Shown here in pieces: positions 57,263-64,000 of a stretch of DNA of 64,000 bases. Source of the stretch: Candidatus Zhuqueibacterota bacterium. Lineage in GTDB: Bacteria; Zhuqueibacterota; Zhuqueibacteria; Residuimicrobiales; Krinioviventaceae. The notes under the pieces are model-generated. The model did no database searches, was not told the DNA's origin, and was given only the letters and a program-made list of their open reading frames with translations. A program made the position numbers and the translations under genes. Position 1 is the first letter of the stretch; the number at the start of each line of letters is the position of its first letter. The DNA lies in assembly GCA_016928775.1 (NCBI GenBank), contig JAFGKD010000098.1, forward strand, positions 1-64,000. Reading direction: 5' to 3'.

Positions 57263-58640
57263 GTTTATTTCCCCTTTTCGAGTTATTGAGGATTATTCTG
57301 CAACGACTCCCTTCAGGATTATCGACAAACTCGATTGTCCCCCCGTTCAGCTCCACTGCCCATTTGGCAATCGATAATCCCAATCCAGCGCCACCATTCG
57401 TCCTGGAGCGGGCATCGTCGATACGAAAAAAGCGTTCAAATACTTTATCCCGCACATCCGCGGGAACACCCGGACCGTTATCGGATATATCAACCCGGGC
57501 ACAATTGTCCTTGGTCTGCGAAACAGTGACTTTTACCCGGCCGCTTTTTGGAGTATACTTTATGGCATTGTGCAAGACATTCGTCACAGCGTGCTGCAAA
57601 GTTGCTTTGTGAATGTTCAAAACAATATCATCAGAATGAGTAAATGACAAATTTATATTTTTATCCTCCGCCAAAATTCGTAACTCTTCTATCACATCGT
57701 TGATAAGCGATATTAAATCCTCCTGGGCAAATACCAACTTGACTTTGCCGGCATCGCCACGAGTCAAGATCAACAAGTTATTGACGAGTTGTGTCAACCG
57801 TTCGGTCTCTTCCAGCATACTGCCGATGGCTTCTCTGTATTTTTGTCGATTCAGATTGTGCTTTAGCGCCACCTCCCCGATACTGCGAATGGATGTCAGC
57901 GGTGTTCGAAATTCATGTGAGGCATCAGAGGTGAATCGTTTCAAACGATCAAAAGACCCTTCCAAACGGTCGAGCATGTTGTTGATCACGATTGTTAATT
58001 GTCCGATTTCATCTTTCGGGTGAACTACGGGCAATCGTTCCGAGAGTGACTGGGCCGAAATCTGCCGCGCTTTTTGGGTGATCAATTTCATAGGTTTCAG
58101 CGCACGATTCGCCAAAAAAGTGCCGCCGGCAAGCGCTAACAGGAGGATAAAATACGCTCCCGAAGATAATTTGGCTGCCAAGCCATCAATACTCTCCCGC
58201 GTTTCGCTGTCTTCCATGGCCAGCACAACAAGAAAATTATGCATTTCTTCGATTCCAGTTTGCACTTTTCTGGATTTGAGGGTATAATGCCCTTCATCCA
58301 AGATATGATCTTTCAAATCATTCTTAAAATCCTCACGCTGCATGTGGAGAGGTAAATCCAGTCGCGTCCAGGCTGTGGTGTGATAAGCGTGTTGACCGTC
58401 CTGCATGATCAAAAAAGGTATATCGTGCCCCAGATGGTACCAATCGTAAAAATCACCGCCCGATTGATAGACCACTGTACAAACAACATTGAGACTCTCA
58501 TCCAGTTTTTCCATCACCAGAGATTCGAGCCGGGTTCGCACAAAAATATAGATCAGCGTCGCCGCGATCCCGTAAATCAGCATGACCACCAGGGCATTCC
58601 ACAGAATTAATCTTGTTTTGATGCTCCTTCCCCATCTCAT
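57255..58640 (-). CDS. CusS-like sensor histidine kinase
   Basis: This 461-residue kinase has an N-terminal helix (about 11-31), a periplasmic loop of about 140 residues, a second helix (SGAYFILLLALAGGTFLANR), HAMP (LKPMKLITQKARQISAQSLS), HisKA (DASHEFRTPLTSIRSIGEVA, His near 247) and an ATPase with NVLHNAIKYTPKSG, DNGPGVPADVRDKVFERFFR and GGAGLGLSIAKWAVEL. The layout resembles heavy-metal sensors such as CusS. It overlaps its regulator gene by 4 bases and the methyltransferase/HEAT gene by 8 bases. Confidence 0.92.
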   Translation of the reverse strand: MRWGRSIKTRLILWNALVVMLIYGIAATLIYIFVRTRLESLVMEKLDESLNVVCTVVYQSGGDFYDWYHLGHDIPFLIMQDGQHAYHTTAWTRLDLPLHMQREDFKNDLKDHILDEGHYTLKSRKVQTGIEEMHNFLVVLAMEDSETRESIDGLAAKLSSGAYFILLLALAGGTFLANRALKPMKLITQKARQISAQSLSERLPVVHPKDEIGQLTIVINNMLDRLEGSFDRLKRFTSDASHEFRTPLTSIRSIGEVALKHNLNRQKYREAIGSMLEETERLTQLVNNLLILTRGDAGKVKLVFAQEDLISLINDVIEELRILAEDKNINLSFTHSDDIVLNIHKATLQHAVTNVLHNAIKYTPKSGRVKVTVSQTKDNCARVDISDNGPGVPADVRDKVFERFFRIDDARSRTNGGAGLGLSIAKWAVELNGGTIEFVDNPEGSRCRIILNNSKRGNKHE

Positions 58641-59323
58641 GGTTCGTCCCCCTCTTTCAGAATAAAACCTACCCCCCGGATGGTATGTAATAACTTATTG
58701 TCAAAATCTGCGTCCATCTTGGCTCGCAGTCTATTCACGTGGACATCAATGACATTGTCAAGCGGCGTCGCCCGGTCAGTGACGTGCCAGACATCGTGCA
58801 CTAACATTTCCCGGGATACCACATGCCCTTGATGTCGCATCAGGTATTCCAGCAATTCGAATTCTTTTCCAGTGAGTAAAATATCACGTTTGTCGCGTGT
58901 CACTTTGCGCGTGACACAATCCATTTCCAGGTTCGCCACTTTTAGCTTTAAAGCCAGATCGATCCGGCCACGCCGCGTCAGAGCGCGAATTCGCGCCAAC
59001 AATTCCGGAAAGGCAAACGGTTTAACCAAATAATCATCGGCACCGCTATCCAGGCCCAAGACTCGATCTTCGATCGCATCTTTGGCCGTGAGGATAAGCA
59101 CAGGGACATCCCGGTTTTTCCGGCGTATGCCGTTCAGGATTTCAATGCCGCTCCGCCCGGGTAACATTAAATCCAGCAAAATCAAATCAAAGGTTTGCGA
59201 CATGGCAAGAAAAAAACCATCCTCACCAGTTTGAGCGACAGTGACGTTGTACCCTTCCGATGCTAATCCATCACGCAGGGCTTTGGCCACTTTGGATTCG
59301 TCTTCGATAACAAGAATGTGCAT
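58637..59323 (-). CDS. OmpR-family response regulator (CusR-like)
   Basis: This 228-residue regulator has a receiver with IEDESKVAKALRDGLASEGY, phospho-Asp in DLILLDLMLPGRSGIEIL near 51, LTAKDAIEDRV and LVKPFAFPELLAR. The winged helix carries LTGKEFELLEYLMRHQGHVV and NVIDVHVNRLRAKMDADFDN. It is cognate to the overlapping kinase, 3 bp downstream of the nuclease gene. Confidence 0.94.
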   Translation of the reverse strand: MHILVIEDESKVAKALRDGLASEGYNVTVAQTGEDGFFLAMSQTFDLILLDLMLPGRSGIEILNGIRRKNRDVPVLILTAKDAIEDRVLGLDSGADDYLVKPFAFPELLARIRALTRRGRIDLALKLKVANLEMDCVTRKVTRDKRDILLTGKEFELLEYLMRHQGHVVSREMLVHDVWHVTDRATPLDNVIDVHVNRLRAKMDADFDNKLLHTIRGVGFILKEGDEP

Positions 59324-59326
59324 CGT

Positions 59327-59797
59327 TCACTCATTGTTTTTCCATATGCCACGTTTCTGCTCGTGAGCTTTATGTTCAATTTCTTTATAAAATTTTAAAT
59401 CCTGCGGCAAAAACCGTTCGTTGATCCGAGCGTACCCCTTTTTCAGCAGCTCTTCATTGATGCTCGTGCACCATTCCTCGCTGTTCTTTTCATTTCCGTA
59501 TATTATTTGAGCAAAAGGACGACCATCATCACCATAGACAATTCCTGTTGCCAAATTATTGGTCGTGTAGGTAATAACCTTGACTCTTCTTCCTTCAATT
59601 TTGCGCTTGACAAAATCGTAGGCTTGCAAACCGATTGGCGTTGATGTATCCGGCACAACAATTCCCGTGAGTCGTACTGTAAAACCGCTGTCAAATTCGA
59701 CAAGGTCACCGGAATGAACGGTTTTGACGACCAATGTATTGGCCATTGTTAAAACGGGAAAAAGTATGACAATAATCATCCGAGTTATCCTTTGCAC
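59327..59797 (-). CDS. Secreted thermonuclease-like (SNase/TNase) protein
   Basis: This is a 156-residue protein when started at GTG 59797, which has AAAGGAGG six bases upstream. The start gives a signal peptide (RITRMIIVILFPVLTMA). The SNase fold follows: VHSGDLVEFDSGFTVRLTGI, DTSTPIGLQAYDFVKRKI, a VYGDDGRPFAQIIY strand and EELLKKGYARINERFLP ending HKAHEQKRGIWKN. In the staphylococcal enzyme the key residues are Asp, Arg, Glu and Arg. Here the RLTGI Arg is present, but the usual D-x-P-E pattern reads PDTSTP and the catalytic Glu is not clear. Activity is therefore uncertain. It heads an operon with the two-component system. Confidence 0.82.
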   Translation of the reverse strand: MQRITRMIIVILFPVLTMANTLVVKTVHSGDLVEFDSGFTVRLTGIVVPDTSTPIGLQAYDFVKRKIEGRRVKVITYTTNNLATGIVYGDDGRPFAQIIYGNEKNSEEWCTSINEELLKKGYARINERFLPQDLKFYKEIEHKAHEQKRGIWKNNE

Positions 59798-59950
59798 AAC
59801 AAACCTCCTTTCGTTATAAGCTATGCATGACAATGAATAGAACTATATAAAGATAACCTGGATTACGTCGATATGCAACTAAAGGTTTTCTTAAGATTTA
59901 GTAAGGCGGGCGATTTGTGGATGAGTGCTTTTCAGAAACCATCCAAATCA

Positions 59951-59985
59951 AAAAAAGCGGATCGATTCATCGATCCGCTTTTTGT
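59951..59985 (-). terminator. Strong intrinsic terminator after the slipin gene
   Basis: AAAAGCGGATCGAT, TC, ATCGATCCGCTTTT is a 14-bp inverted repeat with T-runs on both sides, lying immediately after the slipin stop. It ends the nfeD-slipin operon and insulates the nuclease operon. Confidence 0.9.
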
Positions 59986-60747
59986 CTAGTCCGATTTTGT
60001 TTTTCCGATAATCTGTTTAAATGGTTCGACCAAATCCATCGGCAGCGGGAAAATAATAGTTGAATTATTCTCCGTAGCAATTTCATTGAGTGTTTGCAAA
60101 TAGCGCAACTGCAGGGCTTGCGGATGTTTGGCCATAATCTCGGCTGCATTAGCCAATGTTTGCGATGCCTGGAATTCGCCGTCGGCGTGGATGACTTTGG
60201 CGCGGCGTTCACGTTCAGCCTCCGCCTGTTTGGCCATAGCACGTCGCATCTCTTCCGGCAGGTCAACGTGTTTCACTTCCACCATGGACACTTTGATGCC
60301 CCACTTGTCGGTTTGCTCATCAATGATTTGCTGTAATTCGTGGTTTATTTTATCCCGGGCCGACAACAATTCGTCCAGCTCTGCCTGACCCAGCACACTT
60401 CGCAATGTGGTCTGTGCCAATTGTGAAGTCGCAAAAAGATACTCTTCCACTTCAATAATCGCTTTGTCCGGATGCAATACCTGAAAATAGAGCACCGCGT
60501 TCACTTTTACCGAGACATTATCTTTGGTGATGATATCCTGTGGTGGCACATCCATGGCGATCGTCCGCAAGCTCACTTTGACCATACGATCGACGATGGG
60601 AATGAGCAAAATGATGCCTGGCCCCTTGTATCCTATCGATCGACCCAGTCGAAAAATAACGGCGCGTTCGTATTCTTTTAAAATCTTGATCGCACTGGCC
60701 AGGATCAAGATGATAAATATGATGACAATATAAAGGGGAGAAAACAT
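59986..60747 (-). CDS. Slipin (stomatin/SPFH-domain membrane protein)
   Basis: This 253-residue protein has an N-terminal hydrophobic hairpin (LYIVIIFIILILASAIKI), then the SPFH/band-7 domain opening EYERAVIFRLGRSIGYKGPG, with MDVPPQDIITKDNVSVKVNA near 71 and a helical tail EEMRRAMAKQAEAERERRAK typical of slipins. Slipins pair with NfeD proteases, exactly the arrangement here, with 25 bp between the genes. Proposed role is membrane microdomain organisation. Confidence 0.95.
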   Translation of the reverse strand: MFSPLYIVIIFIILILASAIKILKEYERAVIFRLGRSIGYKGPGIILLIPIVDRMVKVSLRTIAMDVPPQDIITKDNVSVKVNAVLYFQVLHPDKAIIEVEEYLFATSQLAQTTLRSVLGQAELDELLSARDKINHELQQIIDEQTDKWGIKVSMVEVKHVDLPEEMRRAMAKQAEAERERRAKVIHADGEFQASQTLANAAEIMAKHPQALQLRYLQTLNEIATENNSTIIFPLPMDLVEPFKQIIGKTKSD

Positions 60748-60772
60748 GAGCAGCCTCCTGTTTAAATGTGAT

Positions 60773-62053
60773 TTATTGGATTTTTACGACTTTGAGTTCC
60801 AAACCGTTCACCTGCACCACCCGCACTTTATCGCCTTTTCTTATCTTTTCATCACTTACGGCTTTCCAATATTCCGCGCCGATTTTGATCGTGCCCTGCG
60901 TATGAACCGGTGTTGTGGCCACGCCGATTTTGTCAATCAAGCCGTCGGCGCCGGTCGTTGGGCGCGTTAACCGCGTTTTTATGGCCATGCCCAATGCAAA
61001 AACAAAAAATGCCGCTGTGCACAAGGTGACCGTCAGCGCCACCCGCCAATCCACGCGAAATGAAAATCCTGGCGATTCTTCAAACAGCATGATCGAGCCG
61101 AGAAACATGGCGATAATTCCCCCTATTGTTAAAATGCCAAAACTTGTCACTTTGATCTCCAAAATAAACAATACTAATGCAAACAAAATGAGTAAAATAC
61201 CTGTGGTGCGAACCGGCAAAGTTTGCAACGCCATAAAGGCCAATAATATAAAAATACCTCCGGCCACCCCTGGAATAATCGAACCCGGATTGGAAAGTTC
61301 GAAAAAGAGCCCGTAAATCCCTAACATCAACAAAATATAAGCGACAGTTGGATTGGAAATGCGATACAAGATGCGGTGTCGCCAATTCATCTCATGTTCA
61401 ACAATTTCAGCATCTCTGCTCTTCAAAATGCGTATGTCCCCATCGGCCAATTCAACTTCCCACCCGTTTATGGCGACCAGCAGACTGTCCTGGGTTGGCG
61501 CAACGAGATCAACGACATTGAGCTCAACCGCTTCGTTTTCATTAATTGACACACTTTCGCGCACGGCTCGTTCGGCCCAGTCGGCATTGCGGCCGCGTTT
61601 TTCAGCAATACCGCGCACCCAACTGGCGGTATAATTTGTCACTTTTTCGCTCATGACTTGCGATGTGTCTTGTTGTCCGCCGATTCCCACAGGATGCGCC
61701 GCGCCGATATTTGTCCCCTCATCCATCGCGGCAATGTGGCACGCCATGGTGATAAAGACGCCTGCTGAAACCGCACCGGCGCTGCTTGGGGCAATGTACA
61801 TGATCACCGGAACTTTGGCTTCAAGGATAGTTTTTACAATATCTTGCGTCGCCTGTAAAAGCCCGCCTGGTGTATCCATTTGAATAAGCAAAGCTTCGAA
61901 TTCCCCCTCTTCGGCGCGTTCCACACTATCGTTGATAAATTTGGCGGAGAGGGGATTGATATCCCCTTCAATGGTAATTTTTAGAATTTCTCCTGGCTCC
62001 GCAAGCAGTATCAGGGGACATAACAAAAAAAGGGAGAATATTTTAACGTTCAC
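60773..62053 (-). CDS. NfeD-family membrane-bound ClpP-like serine protease
   Basis: This 426-residue protein has a signal peptide (1-18), a ClpP-class protease domain (about 25-230) with LIQMDTPGGLLQATQDIVKT, the nucleophile Ser in APSSAGAVSAGVFITMACHI near 98 and GTNIGAAHPVGIGG near 120. Four or more membrane helices (about 235-365) follow, then the OB-fold NfeD domain (TTPVHTQGTIKIGAEYWKAV). This is the long NfeD1b form, which works with and may cleave the partner slipin. Confidence 0.94.
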   Translation of the reverse strand: MNVKIFSLFLLCPLILLAEPGEILKITIEGDINPLSAKFINDSVERAEEGEFEALLIQMDTPGGLLQATQDIVKTILEAKVPVIMYIAPSSAGAVSAGVFITMACHIAAMDEGTNIGAAHPVGIGGQQDTSQVMSEKVTNYTASWVRGIAEKRGRNADWAERAVRESVSINENEAVELNVVDLVAPTQDSLLVAINGWEVELADGDIRILKSRDAEIVEHEMNWRHRILYRISNPTVAYILLMLGIYGLFFELSNPGSIIPGVAGGIFILLAFMALQTLPVRTTGILLILFALVLFILEIKVTSFGILTIGGIIAMFLGSIMLFEESPGFSFRVDWRVALTVTLCTAAFFVFALGMAIKTRLTRPTTGADGLIDKIGVATTPVHTQGTIKIGAEYWKAVSDEKIRKGDKVRVVQVNGLELKVVKIQ

Positions 62054-62206
62054 AACGACCTCTTTCTCTTTTCATTAAAATAAAAATTAAATAGCATAAC
62101 CGCAATCAGAATAATGGATTTACCACAAATAACAACAGGAAATTGGTGAATATTCTCCAAACTTTTACTTGACATTTAATATCAATTTTCACACATTAAT
62201 CCAGCG

Positions 62207-62371
62207 CCTGTGAGCGGCACATATAAAGAACCAACACCTTAAAGTTGGGAACTTTGCTCTGATTGCGTATTACATGCCTCTTAATCCCTAGCGGGATCTT
62301 GTGGACGTAAAAAGCAATATAGGCGGTGCCCACCGTGTCAGATGGGTTCTTTATCCATCAACGCTCACAGG
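62207..62371. mobile_element. MITE-like element with bipartite 26-27 bp terminal inverted repeats
   Basis: Left end CCTGTGAGCG (62207-62216), 6 bases, ATAAAGAACC (62223-62232). Right end GGTTCTTTAT (62345-62354), 7 bases, CGCTCACAGG (62362-62371). The two perfect 10-base blocks at each end are exact inverse copies. The core carries small hairpins (CAAAGTTCCCAACTTT type, ATCCCTAGCGGGAT, CGGTGCCCACCG). It is 165 bp and non-coding, 18 bp after the comM stop. It is probably a non-autonomous mobile or REP-like repeat. Confidence 0.62.
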
Positions 62372-62389
62372 TTTTTTTATGCCCTCCCC

Positions 62390-63922
62390 TCATATAACAT
62401 CCAACCGATCCAGACTCCTGTATTGAATGGCTTCACTGACGAACTCTGGTTTAATTGTGTCCGCCTCTTCGAGATCAGCAATGGTGCGAGACACTTTGAG
62501 AATTCGGTCATAGGCGCGCGCCGACAGGCCAAGCTTGGTGATCGCCATTTTTAGCAGTTCGTGGCCCTGATCATCCAGTTTACAGAATGTACGAATTTCT
62601 TTGGAATCCATGCGGGCATTGCAAAAGAGATTGCCGTGATCAGCAAAGCGACGCAGCTGTCTCTGGCGAGCCGCTTCCACCCGCTCCCTTATTTTCTGCG
62701 AGGATTCTCCGGTCATGGTGCTGCTCAGCTCTTTGTATTTGACAGCCGGCACATCAACGTGAATATCGATCCGATCCAGTAATGGCCCTGATACGCGTGA
62801 CAGATAGCGCTGTACCTGCGGCGCCGAACAGGTGCACTCCTTGTTAGGATCGGTATAAAAACCACAGGGACAGGGATTCATCGCGGCGGCCAACATAAAT
62901 TCCGCGGGGTATGTGAGCGACAACATCGCTCGCGAAATGGTGACTGTACCATCCTCAAGTGGCTGGCGCATGACTTCAAGCACATTCTTTTTAAACTCGG
63001 GCAGCTCATCCAGGAACAATACACCATGATGCGACAAGCTCACTTCCCCGGGTTTGGGGATCGTGCCGCCACCGATGAGACCCGCATCGCTGATGGTGTG
63101 ATGCGGCGCACGAAATGGGCGCGTCGCAATCAGGGCTTCACCTGACGAGAGACGCCCGGCAACCGAATGAATCTTGGTTGTCTCTAATGCTTCCCGCAGT
63201 GTCATGTCCGGAAGAATGCTTGGAATACGCTTTGCCAACATGGTTTTTCCCGAACCCGGCGGCCCAATCATAATGATGTTGTGTCCACCGGCTGCAGCGA
63301 CTTCAAGCGCTCGCTTGACGTGTTCCTGGCCCTTGACATCCTGAAAATCGAGCTGATAGTGTCGACGCTGCGCAAACACCTGATTGACATCGATGTGAAA
63401 TGGTTCGCGTGCCTCGCCGTTCAGAAATGCGACGGTATCCATGAGAGAGTGCATTGGCAGGACATCGAGATCGCGTGCCATAGCTGCTTCCTTGGCATTT
63501 TCCGCCGGCAAAATAATTCCCTTTGCTGGACTCTTGACAATTTGCGCCGCAATGGGTAACACCCCTTTTGCCGGCCGCAAAGAGCCGTCCAGACTGAGCT
63601 CGCCGATAATGATATAATCTTCCAGCTTTTCCACGTTCACCTGTCCGTTGGCCGCGAGGATACCAATGGCAATGGGCAGATCAAACGCTGTCCCCTCCTT
63701 TTTCACATCAGCGGGAGCCAGGTTGATGGTGATCTTTTTAATCGGAAAACGAAAACCGGAATTTTTCACCGCCGCCTGCACGCGATGATTCGATTCCCGT
63801 ACCGCCCCCTCCGGCATACCAACAGTGAAAAATTTGGGCGTATTGCTTTCAAGGTGCGCTTCAACTTTGACGATATAGGCATCAATGCCGAGAACCGCTG
63901 CGCTGAGAACTTTGGAGAACAT
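62390..63922 (-). CDS. comM: YifB/ComM-family Mg-chelatase-like AAA+ ATPase
   Basis: This is a 510-residue protein when started at ATG 63922 (MFSKVLSAAVLGIDAYIVKV), which has GGGGGTGGGC upstream. The longer reading is unlikely. The N-terminal Lon-protease-like fold contains VGMPEGAVRESNHRVQAAVK and PADVKKEGTAFDLPIAIG. The ATPase has Walker A MIGPPGSGKTMLAKRIPSIL near 215, RPFRAPHHTISDAGLIGGG, Walker B GVLFLDELPEFK near 310, a Cys cluster (CPCGFYTDPNKECTCS) and sensor ARAYDRILKVSRTIADLE. In competent bacteria ComM is a helicase for branch migration in natural transformation. The role here is inferred from the family. Confidence 0.94.
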   Translation of the reverse strand: MFSKVLSAAVLGIDAYIVKVEAHLESNTPKFFTVGMPEGAVRESNHRVQAAVKNSGFRFPIKKITINLAPADVKKEGTAFDLPIAIGILAANGQVNVEKLEDYIIIGELSLDGSLRPAKGVLPIAAQIVKSPAKGIILPAENAKEAAMARDLDVLPMHSLMDTVAFLNGEAREPFHIDVNQVFAQRRHYQLDFQDVKGQEHVKRALEVAAAGGHNIIMIGPPGSGKTMLAKRIPSILPDMTLREALETTKIHSVAGRLSSGEALIATRPFRAPHHTISDAGLIGGGTIPKPGEVSLSHHGVLFLDELPEFKKNVLEVMRQPLEDGTVTISRAMLSLTYPAEFMLAAAMNPCPCGFYTDPNKECTCSAPQVQRYLSRVSGPLLDRIDIHVDVPAVKYKELSSTMTGESSQKIRERVEAARQRQLRRFADHGNLFCNARMDSKEIRTFCKLDDQGHELLKMAITKLGLSARAYDRILKVSRTIADLEEADTIKPEFVSEAIQYRSLDRLDVI

Positions 63923-64000
63923 GCCCACCCCCGTATGTCCTGAATACAAGGATTAAAAACGTATGCGACTACTTATAAGAGATACAAATAAAGTCGAATA

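Overview
The window looks like a chromosomal contig from an uncultured Gram-negative bacterium of the FCB type (Calditrichota/KSB1-like). This is inferred from gene content, not from a tree. The signs are: a secreted repeat protein with a C-terminal FlgD-like/type-IX-secretion sorting domain, a small DUF6132 protein, a DUF5674 protein, a Wza/Wzc-type exopolysaccharide export pair, RND efflux with two TolC-family proteins, and intergenic DNA full of short degenerate repeats. No rRNA, tRNA, CRISPR array or intact transposase gene was found.

Layout. 1-865: edge of a DUF433 gene, REP-like palindromes, a 182-bp MITE-like element with 13-bp inverted ends, and a decayed 5' fragment of GDP-mannose 4,6-dehydratase. 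865-4050 (minus): four paralogous short coiled-coil proteins built of 7- or 14-residue repeats, interleaved with a DUF5674 protein and a small helical partner, and separated by palindromic AAAGTC/GACTTT arrays. 4195-8821 (minus): polysaccharide export and sugar modification (wza-like, wzc-like BY-kinase, wlbA/wbpB-like). 9549: rpmB. 9975-22088 (minus): a compact dcw cluster mraZ-rsmH-ftsL-ftsI-murF-mraY-ftsW-murG-ftsQ-ftsA-ftsZ. It lacks murE, murD, murC, murB and ddl. 22439: a divergent 1138-residue secreted Ig-repeat protein.

25934-31639 (minus): tripartite RND pump. 31902-38541 (plus): heterodimeric ABC exporter, SDR enzyme, sensor kinase and OmpR-family regulator, followed by a second TolC-family protein, a protein with two sugar-binding jelly-roll domains, a RelA/SpoT-TPR fusion and a Ste24-type membrane protease. 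44258-46401: outer-membrane-like protein translationally coupled to a polysaccharide deacetylase. 46521-51813 (minus): DUF4143 ATPase, sigma-54 activator, and a Ser/Thr kinase with TPRs. 52361-55283 (minus): redox cluster with a NapH-like Fe-S membrane protein, a pentaheme cytochrome, DUF6132, an FmdB zinc ribbon, and a tiny ORF with an in-frame TGA followed by a SECIS-like hairpin. 55397-59797 (minus): secreted nuclease, response regulator, sensor kinase and a methyltransferase/HEAT fusion, overlapping or tightly spaced. 59986-63922 (minus): slipin, NfeD protease and ComM/YifB ATPase, with a second MITE-like palindromic element at 62207-62371.

The observation most worth following up is the 55110-55283 ORF. 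It reads as one 57-residue membrane-anchored protein if TGA (55197-55199) is selenocysteine. Its stop overlaps the next gene's start, the post-TGA part has no ribosome binding site of its own, and a 6-bp stem with a G-containing loop lies at the spacing expected of a bacterial SECIS. Second is the coiled-coil/DUF5674 cassette with its repeat-built spacers.
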